Source: Paenibacillus sp. Root52
Lineage (GTDB): Bacteria > Bacillota > Bacilli > Paenibacillales > Paenibacillaceae
DNA length: 64,000 nucleotides
Direction of reading: 5' to 3'
NCBI RefSeq assembly: GCF_001426865.1
Contig: NZ_LMFO01000033.1
Coordinates: 215,533-279,532, forward strand
The notes below the pieces were generated by a model that searched no databases, was not told the origin of the DNA, and saw only the letters and a program-made list of their open reading frames with translations. Shown piece by piece: positions 25,967-34,502 of the stretch (positions within the stretch are counted from its first letter, which is position 1; each line of letters begins with the position of its first letter). A program made the translations under genes and the position numbers.

Positions 25967-27214
25967 TTATTGCATAATGTCATCCATTGCCTTATTGGCG
26001 TCTGTTAGAGCTTGCTCCACTGTCTTTGTTCCAGCAATAGCTGCGGACAATTCAGCACCGAGTGCTTCTTCAACTTGAGACCATTTGGCTGTTCTTGGTC
26101 TTGCTACTGAGTTTTGCAATGCTTCTAACATGACAGGGAAATGTTTATATTTTGCAGCAAGCTCTGCGTCCTGATAGACACTTTTGCGAGTAGGCACACC
26201 GCCGTGCTCAACCATCTGCTTCTGAGTGTCACTGCTGGTGATGAACGTCAAGAACTCAGCAGCCAGCTCTGGGCTGTGTGAATTGGCTGTTACGCCCATC
26301 ATCCAGTTACCAATCATCCCTGTGGAGACAGATTCAGCGTCAGATGAAGCTTTGGATGGAATCGCAGTATAATCTGCACTAGCTGTTTCACCTTTGATGA
26401 ACCAAGACGGCCATCCGAGTGCCATTGCAGCACGACCTTCCGATACGGAGCCGACAATATCGGTATTTTCATAGTTTTCTCCAACAGCAAGCAGTCCAAC
26501 ATAGGTGTCTAACGCTTTGCGGCCTGCCTCAGAGTTAATCTGTGCTTTCCAATTATCGTCGAAGATCTGTCCGCCATATGCCCAGAACAGAGGCAAGAAG
26601 TCAGAAACGATAGGATTACCCTGTTGACCACGGATCACGTAGCCTGCAGAACCATCTTCTGCTTTGATTGCTTTTGCGGTCTCAAGTACATCTGTCCAGT
26701 TCGTTGGAACTTCATGGTTATGACGTTCAAACAGCTCTTTGTTATAGAAGAACAACTGCACATTACCTGAGAAAGGCAAGGCATATAGATCTCCTGTCGC
26801 ATATGGAGACTTACCAAGAGCAAGAGAGGACTCTTCAAAGTCGGAATCTTCTTGGACTCCAAGGTCGGATAGCTTAGCGAAAATTCCTGCTTCACTGAAT
26901 TGAGGCATCCATGGATCGTCGGCCATAATCAGGTCATATGCACCTTTGCTGTTCTTCGCATCAAGAGAGATTTTCTGCTTCAAATCTGCCGCTTCCAGTC
27001 CAATAATATCTACTTTCACATTGTGTTCCTTCTCAAAGGACTCCTTCACGGCATTCATTGCATCCACATGAGAACCACCTCTAGCGGCAATGACCAGCTT
27101 GTCTGTCCCCTGACTAGAACCTTGTCCCGAAGCCTGCCCTTGAGACTGACATCCAGTGAACAATACCGCGGTTGTTAACAACATGCTCAGCATATACGAC
27201 ATCTTTTTTCTCAT
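25967..27214 (-). CDS. Sugar-type extracellular solute-binding lipoprotein (family 1)
   Basis: A 415-residue lipoprotein. Signal peptide with lipobox LFTGC puts the acylated cysteine at about 22. The body has family-1 features (DLIMADDPWMPQFSEAGIF, GDLYALPFSGNVQLFFYNKELFE, and GRAAMALGWPSW). AGGAG precedes the ATG. It sits 13 bases after permease 27228-28067. The ligand is probably a carbohydrate or polyol, possibly phosphorylated given the MBL neighbour. Confidence 0.87.
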   Translation of the reverse strand: MRKKMSYMLSMLLTTAVLFTGCQSQGQASGQGSSQGTDKLVIAARGGSHVDAMNAVKESFEKEHNVKVDIIGLEAADLKQKISLDAKNSKGAYDLIMADDPWMPQFSEAGIFAKLSDLGVQEDSDFEESSLALGKSPYATGDLYALPFSGNVQLFFYNKELFERHNHEVPTNWTDVLETAKAIKAEDGSAGYVIRGQQGNPIVSDFLPLFWAYGGQIFDDNWKAQINSEAGRKALDTYVGLLAVGENYENTDIVGSVSEGRAAMALGWPSWFIKGETASADYTAIPSKASSDAESVSTGMIGNWMMGVTANSHSPELAAEFLTFITSSDTQKQMVEHGGVPTRKSVYQDAELAAKYKHFPVMLEALQNSVARPRTAKWSQVEEALGAELSAAIAGTKTVEQALTDANKAMDDIMQ

Positions 27215-27227
27215 TTTCTCTCATCTC

Positions 27228-28067
27228 CTATTCTTTAACTGCACCGGCGGTTAAGCCGCTAATTAGATGTTTCTGTAGAAAGATCGCTGTGAGTAGTACA
27301 GGCAGTACGGATACGAGACCGCCACCCGCAACCTTACCCCACTCCGTTAACTCTTGCTCACTGTTCAGGGTGGCGAGTTTGAGTGGAATGGTGAAGCTGT
27401 CAGGGCTCTGAATGAAGATTACGCTGTACAGGTATTCGTTCCATGAAGCCATGAAGGATAAGATGGTTACGGCAGCAATGCCCGGTACAACCAGCGGCAA
27501 CATTACTTTGGTGAAAATCATGAACTCGGATGCGCCATCCATACGGGCACTTTCCTCAATCTCACCCGGCACACCGTAGAAGAATGCCATCATGAACCAG
27601 ATGACGAGCGGCAAATTCACCAGGACATGCGCGACAATAATCGGAATCTTGGTGTTCAGCAGTCCAGCATCGTTCATCATGATGTATAACGGTAGTGCAA
27701 ATGTGATCGGTGGTAGGACACGAACTAACAAAATCCAGATCATCAGCGAGCTTTTGAATATTCGGTAATGGCTTCTGAACGTTCTGCGACCAAGCACATA
27801 CGCCGAGGACAATCCGAACACAAGAACAATTAACAACGAGCTGACGGTAATGATAAAGCTATTGATTAACGGCCCCAGGTAATTGTCTTGCACAAAAATG
27901 TTAAATATATGTTCCAAGGTTAATGATCTCGGAAATATGGATACCTCTGTGAACAAATCAGACGATTCTTGCGTAGCAATGACGAGCATCCAATAGATTG
28001 GAAACAGCGTCCATAGGAGTAGAGTGATGAAAGTTCCATATTTTAGACCTGCGCTTAATCTGTTCAA
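27228..28067 (-). CDS. Sugar ABC transporter permease (MalG/UgpE type), first gene of operon
   Basis: A 279-residue protein with six spans and an EAA-type loop (IEESARMDGASEFMIFTKVMLPL). The start is a TTG at 28067 with GAAGGAGA 5 bases upstream; no nearer ATG fits. It is the promoter-proximal gene, and the GntR-type double operator lies only about 24 bases before the start. Order permease-binding protein-permease is unusual, since the binding protein usually comes first. Confidence 0.87.
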   Translation of the reverse strand: MNRLSAGLKYGTFITLLLWTLFPIYWMLVIATQESSDLFTEVSIFPRSLTLEHIFNIFVQDNYLGPLINSFIITVSSLLIVLVFGLSSAYVLGRRTFRSHYRIFKSSLMIWILLVRVLPPITFALPLYIMMNDAGLLNTKIPIIVAHVLVNLPLVIWFMMAFFYGVPGEIEESARMDGASEFMIFTKVMLPLVVPGIAAVTILSFMASWNEYLYSVIFIQSPDSFTIPLKLATLNSEQELTEWGKVAGGGLVSVLPVLLTAIFLQKHLISGLTAGAVKE

Positions 28068-28090
28068 TCTGTTCTCCTTCCCCCTTATAT

Positions 28091-28106
28091 GTCTAGACGT
28101 CTATAC
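28091..28106 (-). promoter_or_regulatory. Tandem GntR/HutC-type operators
   Basis: GTCTAGAC (28091-28098) and GTCTATAC (28099-28106) are two abutting 8-mers of the GT-N-TA-N-AC form bound by HutC-subfamily GntR proteins such as DasR and YvoA. They lie just before the operon whose last gene is such a regulator, which suggests autoregulation. Confidence 0.6.
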
Positions 28107-28276
28107 GACTACTATAAATTTGATTTATTTGCTGAATATCATCGAAATATTAAGCAGTGTTAATTTACGGTGGATTTCTTGCGCATCTGTGCCATAATCC
28201 AAACTGTGGTAAACTAGTAGAATTGTAGAAACTAATGATATAGATGATACCAATCAAGATGGGAGTGAGTAACAAG

Positions 28277-29062
28277 ATGAGAGAAGAACAAGTGCTATCC
28301 ATTGAAGGGTTACGAATGAGATATAATGGACGATATGTGTTGAATGGGATTGACCTTGAAGTGAAGCGTGGCGAGATGATTGGATACATAGGTCCGAATG
28401 GTGCAGGTAAAAGTACAACCGTTAAGATTTTGCTCGGTCTGGTCGAAGGGTATGTGGGCACGGTGCGTATTTTTGGCAAAGATATCGAAGATAGTGGTGT
28501 GGAGTATAAACGTAGAATAGGGTATGTCCCAGAAGTTGCTGAGTTATATGAACAGCTTACACCAGCAGAATATCTGACTTTTACAGGGGAATTGTACGGG
28601 TTGTCCTATGAAGATGCGGATTACAAAGCGAAGCAGTTAATGGAATGTTTCGGTCTAGCCCAGTCCTACAATGCTCGTATTGCCTCATTCTCCAAAGGAA
28701 TGCGTCAGAAGGTGCTGCTTATTTCGGCATTATTGCATGATCCGGATCTATTATTCCTCGATGAACCGCTTAGCGGACTTGATGCGAATAGTGTGATGGT
28801 GGTGAAGGAGATTTTGTCTCAATTATCGGCAAAAGGGACAACCATTTTCTATTCATCACACATTATGGATGTCGTCGAGAAGATCAGTAGCCGCATTGTC
28901 CTCATTGCGGAAGGCCGCGTGATGGCAGATGGCACATTCCAGCAATTGCAGCAGCAGTCGATGGAGGGGTCACTGGAGGAAGTATTCAATCAACTGACTG
29001 GTTTCAATGAGCATAAGGCGATTGCAGAGCGGTTCGTCTCGATCGTACAGGAGGTGTATTGA
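28277..29062 (+). CDS. ABC transporter ATP-binding protein (BcrA/CcmA-like exporter)
   Basis: A 261-residue ATPase: Walker A GPNGAGKST, signature in SFSKGMRQKV, Walker B LLFLDEPLSGLD, H-loop SSH. The ATG at 28277 follows GGGAGTGAG; the open frame upstream has no such signal. It is followed directly by its membrane partner (start 29064), so the two make an exporter-type or lipid/peptide transporter. The substrate is unknown. Transcribed divergently from the sugar operon. Confidence 0.9.
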   Translation: MREEQVLSIEGLRMRYNGRYVLNGIDLEVKRGEMIGYIGPNGAGKSTTVKILLGLVEGYVGTVRIFGKDIEDSGVEYKRRIGYVPEVAELYEQLTPAEYLTFTGELYGLSYEDADYKAKQLMECFGLAQSYNARIASFSKGMRQKVLLISALLHDPDLLFLDEPLSGLDANSVMVVKEILSQLSAKGTTIFYSSHIMDVVEKISSRIVLIAEGRVMADGTFQQLQQQSMEGSLEEVFNQLTGFNEHKAIAERFVSIVQEVY

Positions 29063-29063
29063 G

Positions 29064-30725
29064 ATGGCGGAATCCTCCGATTTCCGCTCGCTCAAGGTTC
29101 TGGATCGTTTCCGGCATGTGATCGCGCGAACCGGGGCGGATTACGATGTATTGCGACTCATTTTGCGAGTAAAGTTCCAGATGGATCAGCGCCGTGTACC
29201 TACAGTTTTGTCGTCTAGTTATGGGAACAAGAAACAAAAGGAGGGGAATCTATACCTTCGCTCGCTATGGTTATATGCCTTAATGGGATTGATTATGGTG
29301 CCTTTTATTGTCTGGGATACGGGACATTACATGCTTCAGATGAGTATTGTTACGGCGATGCTGATGTTCATGATTATGACATCTATGGTCTCTGATTTCT
29401 CTTCCGTGCTACTGGATATCCGTGATCGGAATATCATCATGACCAAGCCAGTCAACGCCCGTACCATCGGCATGGCTCGCGCCATTCACGCCGGAATCTA
29501 CCTTTTGCTATTAACAGGCTCGCTATCCATTCTTCCACTGGCGGCAACGCTCATTCGTTATGGGATTGGATTCTTCTTATTATTTGCGGTGGCGCTTATT
29601 CTGATCAATATGTTAATTCTGGTGACCACCTCGCTGGTCTATCTGTTCATGATGAAGTTCCTGGATGGGGAGAAGCTGAAGGATATGATCAACATGGTGC
29701 AGATTCTATTATCTGTCGGCATTGCCGTGGGGTATCAACTGGTCATCCGTTCATTTAGCATCGTAGACTTCAACATGGTATTTACTCCGGAATGGTGGCA
29801 GTTATTCCTTCCTCCAGTATGGTATGCGGCTCTGTTCGAGTGGATCTTTGGCGGGGGTGGAAACGCATGGCTGTATATCTTCTCGGCGCTAGCCATTGTC
29901 GTTCCAATCATCAGTCTGATGATCTACGTGAAGCTTATGCCGTCCTTTGAATTGTATTTGGAGAAAATGGCTCACGCCGGTCAGACCTCAGGTCGCAGAC
30001 GTGGAGGCTGGGATCGGATCATGGCTAGAATATTCTGTAGGACGCGGGAGGAGCAAGCGTGCTTCCGATTGTCTGCCAACATGATGCGTAACGAGCGTGA
30101 GTTCAAGCTTAAAGTGTATCCTAGCATTGGCTTGTCTCTCGTATTGCCATATATATTTTGGTTTACGTTTATGCAGGACTCCTCATGGGCTGAATTACGG
30201 GAGAGTGCACTCTTTTATACCTTATATATTATGTTGTTTGTCGTAGTAACTGTGGTGATGATGCTGAAATTTTCAGGACATTACAAGGCGTTCTGGACGT
30301 TCCGCGCGGCTCCACTTGCTAATGACCATGTACTTTATAGTGGGACGTTAAAAGCCTTTTTGTGCAATATGTTTATGCCTGTCTTTATGATCAATGCGGT
30401 TGTGTTCCTCTGGGCGTTTGGTTTGCGAATTGTACCGGACATTGTGATCATCCTATTGATAGGTACAGCGCTCATTCCGTTAACCAGCAAACTGTTATTA
30501 CGTAAGCCACCGTTCTCGGAATCGTTCAGTATGGCACAGCAAAGTGATGGGTGGCTTGTGTTGCTGGCTTTGCCGGTACTGGGTTTGTTTGCGGGGATAC
30601 ATTTTTACGTTCAATCAATACCGGCGGGAATCTGGATATACATTACGTTGCTCGTTATAGCAAATGTGATGCTCTGGACGATGTTATATCCGGTGAAGAG
30701 TGCTCGTAAAGTGACAGCTCATTGA
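29064..30725 (+). CDS. ABC transporter membrane subunit
   Basis: A 553-residue protein with about 12 hydrophobic spans in two halves separated by a charged region (about 300-350: SGRRRGGWDRIMARIFCRTREEQ). It resembles the large ABC-2-type permeases that pair with BcrA-like ATPases in Bacillales. GGAGGTG lies at 29050 before the ATG; the coding frame is open 57 bases earlier inside the ATPase gene, which is ignored. Terminator at 30746-30788. No substrate can be given. Confidence 0.82.
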   Translation: MAESSDFRSLKVLDRFRHVIARTGADYDVLRLILRVKFQMDQRRVPTVLSSSYGNKKQKEGNLYLRSLWLYALMGLIMVPFIVWDTGHYMLQMSIVTAMLMFMIMTSMVSDFSSVLLDIRDRNIIMTKPVNARTIGMARAIHAGIYLLLLTGSLSILPLAATLIRYGIGFFLLFAVALILINMLILVTTSLVYLFMMKFLDGEKLKDMINMVQILLSVGIAVGYQLVIRSFSIVDFNMVFTPEWWQLFLPPVWYAALFEWIFGGGGNAWLYIFSALAIVVPIISLMIYVKLMPSFELYLEKMAHAGQTSGRRRGGWDRIMARIFCRTREEQACFRLSANMMRNEREFKLKVYPSIGLSLVLPYIFWFTFMQDSSWAELRESALFYTLYIMLFVVVTVVMMLKFSGHYKAFWTFRAAPLANDHVLYSGTLKAFLCNMFMPVFMINAVVFLWAFGLRIVPDIVIILLIGTALIPLTSKLLLRKPPFSESFSMAQQSDGWLVLLALPVLGLFAGIHFYVQSIPAGIWIYITLLVIANVMLWTMLYPVKSARKVTAH

Positions 30726-30745
30726 GATCACATTCGTAAAGAAAG

Positions 30746-30788
30746 AGAAGCCAAGGATGGATTGTTCGAATCCGCTTGGCTTCTTTTT
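30746..30788 (+). terminator. Terminator after ABC exporter genes
   Basis: AGAAGCCAAGGA / CGCTTGGCTTCT stem followed by TTTTT. A degenerate relative of this hairpin with its flank recurs at 31726-31785. Confidence 0.85.
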
Positions 30789-31207
30789 GTTATATGGTGC
30801 GCTCAACGTATCATGTGTGCTGAAATTCCGATGGATAAAAATTGATGTAATATTACGGTTTGCGTTGGAACGCAAAAACTCTGATTCCACCGTCTCACCC
30901 TGAGTTCCACGATTCCCTCAGCAGTAACTCACCGAGCTGTAGATGTGATATGAAAACAAAGTAAATGAAATGATAGATACGGAATGCTTTGTGTTTGTGA
31001 ATTTATCTCTGATCATGTGATCGAGCATTCGTTGAACTTCAAGCGTTTTATACGTCGTGTCCTCAGTAATGGGAGCATGGGGCTGCTACGCACGACGTGC
31101 CTACAACTTTCTGATTGAGTCTGTCTGGAACGTATTTTTTTCAAGCCAATGATATCTTTGGGTAGAAGTGCAACAGTCCGCTTTACATTTATCCGATCCC
31201 CATAGTT

Positions 31208-31403
31208 GGACGAACCTCACACACCTTATTCAACCTAATGTAGCCTCTTTTAAAATCTAACGAATCTCACACACCCTATCGAATAAAAAACAGACGTTTC
31301 TCGCCATTCTCAAGGTGATTTTAGTAAAATAACGTGCCTAGGATTCGTTAGATTTCAACGGGGAGCTATTCGCTCCATATAAGAGGTCTCAGGTTCGTTA
31401 GAG
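31208..31403. repeat. Inverted-repeat units of the TCTAACGAATC family
   Basis: A full unit spans 31256-31352: TCTAACGAATCTCA at one end and GGATTCGTTAGA inverted at the other. Half units flank it: GGACGAACCTCACACACC at 31208 and CTCAGGTTCGTTAGA ending 31403. A related unit lies at 63755-63855. Non-coding. Confidence 0.65.
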
Positions 31404-31425
31404 TTGTAGTAAAATTCTGAAGCTG

Positions 31426-31550
31426 TAATGCAAAACTACAACTCTAATGCAAAACTTACAACAGTAATGCAAACCTACGACACTAATGCAACCAAACTAC
31501 TGTCATGCTACTGCTGTGATGTTACTAACTGTAATGCTACTACTATAATG
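31426..31550. repeat. Degenerate TAATGC tandem array with two periods
   Basis: TAATGC or close variants start at 31426, 31445, 31465, 31484 and 31503 (period 19-20, unit like CTAATGCAAAACTTACAAC), then at 31517, 31532 and 31546 (period 14-15). No spacer-repeat contrast exists, so it is not CRISPR. Function unknown. Confidence 0.6.
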
Positions 31551-32021
31551 AAAATATTACTAATTTAAGATCTCAGGTCAGCTGGAGTCGAGCAAAATAG
31601 GAGTGCTGATGAGCTCAATTCTGTTTTCACTTGATCCTGTATTAACAAAAGGAATGCGGAGATTATTTCCGAATGAGGAAGCTTCACGGAATTGGTTGGA
31701 TGATGGCAGGGATAGGGGATGCCATGATTAGTAAAAGAACAAGAGAAGCCCGTCGACAATTCGTTGGAATCGATTGGCTTCTCAGTATTATGAAATTTAT
31801 GGCTTGTGAAGGGTACCCGCCACAACGTATCTGAATCAACTTCTATTTATAGACTCAACATTGCGGGTTACAGACACAACGTTGCAGGATTTTTCTGACA
31901 CATACCACTCTTGCCAAAGGAAGCTACACACATTAGAGGGATGGCTGCCGTGAACAGAGCCTTGAACCGGCGACCACTTTTAATATGCACCAAAGCGCCG
32001 TGTGCTGGTGTTTCACTTAGA

Positions 32022-33191
32022 TTATGAACAGGGAGTTTTGCCGCTCAGTCTGGCTTCAGCCAGTTGATCTGCTGCATCAACAGTGGATATACCACTTGTT
32101 GCTGCGGCGCGGTATACGGCGGAGAGCGTATCCGCAATACCCGCCACCTTCTGGCGGATCATATCCGGCTGCGCGCCTTCCAGCTCGTAAGCAGTGCTGA
32201 TGATGCCTCCGGCATTCAGCACATAGTCAGGCGCGTACAGGATGCCGCGCGCCTGCATCCGGCCAATAACCAGTTGCCGCTGGCTAAGCTGGTTATTGGC
32301 CGCCCCGGCAACGATGGAGCAGCGCAGCTCCTCCACCGATGCCGGGGTTAACACGCCCCCTAGGGCACAGGGGGCGAACACCTTGCAGTCAGCGGCGTGA
32401 ATATGGGCCGGATCGGCCGAGGTGGCGCTGCTGAACTGCACAAGGGCACGTTGTACACGTTCCGGTACAACGTCTGCCACGATGAGCCGTGCCCCGGCTG
32501 CATGCAGGTGACGGCACAGGGCATACCCGACCTTGCCCAGTCCCTGGACAGCAATGGGAATGCCCTGCAATGTGGCGATGCCTTGATGGCGCAGCGAGGT
32601 CAAGATGCCGGTGTACACACCGTAAGCGGTCATCTCGGCGGTGAAGTCATCCTGCGCGCCCAGTGATCCAGTCATATCAGTCACATAGGCAGTCTCCAAT
32701 CGGATCTGATCCATGTCAGTGGACGTGGTGCCTAGATCAAGACCGGTAATATAGCGACCGTTCAGTCGTTCAAGAAAACGTCCAAGGGCTCGGAAGATGT
32801 GGGCTCGCCCTGTGTTGTTGTTGGGAAGGGTGAGTTGATCGGAATCGGAATTTGGGACGTTCTTGACGGGGAAAGAAGGAATAGCTTGGGATTGAGACTG
32901 TGCAGGGGAACTGCCCACCTTCCACTCCGTAGGGATATTCCAGACCACCGCTTTCCCGCCGCCATAAGGCAGACCGGAAACGGCTGATTTATAGGTCATA
33001 CCTCTAGCAAGCTGGATGGCGTCGCGAATTGCATCGTCTTCTGAGGCGTATGTCCAGCAGCGACATCCTCCGAGTGCTGGCCCGAGTGCCGTGCTATGAA
33101 TCGCGACCACTGCTTTCAGCCCGCTACCTGGGTCGTGACAAAATAGGAGTTCTTCCATCCCTTCCTTCTCCATCTCCTGCCATAGCTGCAT
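32022..33191 (-). CDS. Glu/Leu/Phe/Val-type amino acid dehydrogenase with an insertion
   Basis: A 389-residue enzyme of the leucine dehydrogenase family, which interconverts branched-chain amino acids and 2-oxo acids with NAD. GGCRCW, MTYKSAVSGLPYGGGKAV (with the catalytic lysine region) and NAD-binding VQGLGKVGYALCRHL are clear, as is the C-terminal NAGGII. Between GGGKAV and RALGRF, where relatives have a short loop, about 35 residues rich in Ser, Pro, Asn and Gln are inserted. GC content seems higher than in neighbours. Whether the insertion is tolerated is unknown; the catalytic core is intact. Confidence 0.82.
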   Translation of the reverse strand: MQLWQEMEKEGMEELLFCHDPGSGLKAVVAIHSTALGPALGGCRCWTYASEDDAIRDAIQLARGMTYKSAVSGLPYGGGKAVVWNIPTEWKVGSSPAQSQSQAIPSFPVKNVPNSDSDQLTLPNNNTGRAHIFRALGRFLERLNGRYITGLDLGTTSTDMDQIRLETAYVTDMTGSLGAQDDFTAEMTAYGVYTGILTSLRHQGIATLQGIPIAVQGLGKVGYALCRHLHAAGARLIVADVVPERVQRALVQFSSATSADPAHIHAADCKVFAPCALGGVLTPASVEELRCSIVAGAANNQLSQRQLVIGRMQARGILYAPDYVLNAGGIISTAYELEGAQPDMIRQKVAGIADTLSAVYRAAATSGISTVDAADQLAEARLSGKTPCS

Positions 33192-33501
33192 GGATGCTCC
33201 CCCCTTTGATTTATCGTTGATGGGTATCGATTGTTCGCATGATGTGTCCCATTGTATTCGGCGATTACTGATGCTTCAGCATATTCAACGATAGAGCCTT
33301 TCGCCCCTAGGTCTGTTGCCGGGTTGATAATCGCAGTAAACAATTCTATAATGGCAGTTCTGGCACTGTACAGATTGAAAGTAGACCGTTTAAAATGACC
33401 CCATAAAGTCCAATGATGAAGATAAGAGATAATAATACTTGGCTAGCATGAGAGTAAATGTTGGATCAGGAACTTAGGCTGGTAGCAATAGGTCTGATCA
33501 T
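33192..33501. other. Gene-free interval
   Basis: Promoter region of the dehydrogenase on the minus strand, and spacer to the MITE. The 75-codon minus-strand frame here merges into the dehydrogenase start in another frame and has no good ribosome binding site. Nothing else is seen. Confidence 0.5.
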
Positions 33502-33665
33502 TAGGACGTGTCTCAAAACTCGCTGAAGTGCATCTTTCACCGCCTTTTCGCCCCCTGTTGTGTCAGTTTCCCTTGATGTGCCCCGGCACGCCTGCGGAAA
33601 ACTTCCTGACTTGGAACGAAAATTCGGCAAAGTCTGTGTCCTTCGAAGCTTTCGAACACGCCCTA
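33502..33665. mobile_element. TA-flanked MITE-like element
   Basis: 164 bp including the flanking TAs. Left end TAGGACGTGTCTCAAAACT and right end, inverted, TAGGGCGTGTTCGAAAGCT match at most positions. TA on both outer sides fits IS630/Tc1-mariner-type insertion. The inside is non-coding. I recall similar sequences as repeats in Paenibacillus but could not verify. Its right edge lies about 18 bases before the start of the UPF0316 gene. Confidence 0.6.
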
Positions 33666-33682
33666 GGAAAGAGGGATGCAAA

Positions 33683-34198
33683 TTGTTCAAAATACTCGTT
33701 TTTATTTTTCTGATTCAAATTGTATACGTATCGGCATACACGCTGCGTATGATACTGACGCTTAAGGGTCAGAAATACATCGCCGCACTGATCAGTACAG
33801 GAGAGATTGTGATCTATGTACTCGGATTGAATCTAGTGCTCAATTATCTGGATCAGACGATTGCACTCATTGTTTATGCGGTGGGATATGGGCTTGGTGT
33901 GTTACTAGGTGCTTGGATTGAGGAGAAGATTGCGCTTGGCTATGTTACCGTGAAGGTGATCTGTAATCAAATGGGCGGAGATGTAGCGAATGCGCTGAGA
34001 GACAAGGGATATGGTGTTACCGCTTGGGTAGGTAGTGGTCGTGATGGGGACAGGCTAGTTATGGAGATTTTGGCGAAACGCAAAAACCAAAAACTGCTCT
34101 ACCAGACGATTCTCGGGTTAGACCCCAAAGCCTTCGTCATTACGGTCGAGCCGAAACAATTCCATGGCGGCTTCTGGACACGTTCTATCAAAAGGTGA
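33683..34198 (+). CDS. UPF0316/DUF2179 family membrane protein (YebE-like)
   Basis: A 171-residue protein: three hydrophobic spans (FKILVFIFLIQIVYVSAYTL, ALISTGEIVIYVLGLNLVL, IALIVYAVGYGLGVLLG), then a cytoplasmic DUF2179 domain ending in the FVITVEPKQFHGGFW motif. The start is taken as TTG at 33683, preceded by AAAGAGGG. The longer ATG frame at 33560 reads through the MITE and is rejected. Function unknown. A hairpin terminator follows at 34217. Confidence 0.82.
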   Translation: MFKILVFIFLIQIVYVSAYTLRMILTLKGQKYIAALISTGEIVIYVLGLNLVLNYLDQTIALIVYAVGYGLGVLLGAWIEEKIALGYVTVKVICNQMGGDVANALRDKGYGVTAWVGSGRDGDRLVMEILAKRKNQKLLYQTILGLDPKAFVITVEPKQFHGGFWTRSIKR

Positions 34199-34216
34199 AT
34201 TAAAAAATGTAAAATT

Positions 34217-34250
34217 GAGCAGGTCTGCAGCAGATGCAGTCCTGCTTTTT
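34217..34250 (+). terminator. Terminator after UPF0316 gene
   Basis: GAGCAGG ... CCTGCT with inner TCTGCA/TGCAG pairing, followed by TTTTT. Confidence 0.75.
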
Positions 34251-34398
34251 AGTCATTCATTTTGCATTCCCCATCAACGGTAAGTCGATGTTACTCGTGT
34301 GGAATGATCAGGTTAACTAAGTACGATTCAAAGTTGCTTCTAGTACAGTTGGCACTACATCAAGCTGTATAACCTGAATGTGATGTAGAGATTATTGT

Positions 34399-34412
34399 TG
34401 TAATCGCTTTCA
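34399..34412 (+). promoter_or_regulatory. cre (CcpA) site before pectate lyase
   Basis: TGTAATCGCTTTCA fits the Bacillus cre consensus TGWAANCGNTNWCA at every defined position. It is about 90 bases before the pectate lyase start, so carbon catabolite repression is expected. Confidence 0.75.
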
Positions 34413-34502
34413 AAATATACAGTGAGGACATGTCCTTCATGACACGGTATGGCAGCGGGGGGGACGAGCCTTATCACTTATAAAATGGGAGGAATGAATG
34501 GG

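Larger units (their letters stand above)
30790..32021. other. 1.2-kb gene-free, repeat-rich interval
   Basis: No frame here has a ribosome binding site or recognisable protein. It holds the inverted TCTAACGAATC units (31208-31403), a TAATGC tandem array (31426-31550), a decayed duplicate of the ABC terminator (31726-31785), and loosely repeated CAACATTGC/CAACGTTGC segments at 31822-31890. It looks like a landing zone for small repeats between convergent genes. Confidence 0.7.

Noticed and set aside
31426..31550. CRISPR array
   Set aside because: Units are degenerate, 14-20 bp, and there are no unique spacers of uniform length or cas genes.
33560..33682. N-terminal extension of the UPF0316 protein
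   Set aside because: It reads through the TA-flanked MITE; hydrophobic family sequence begins only at the TTG at 33683.
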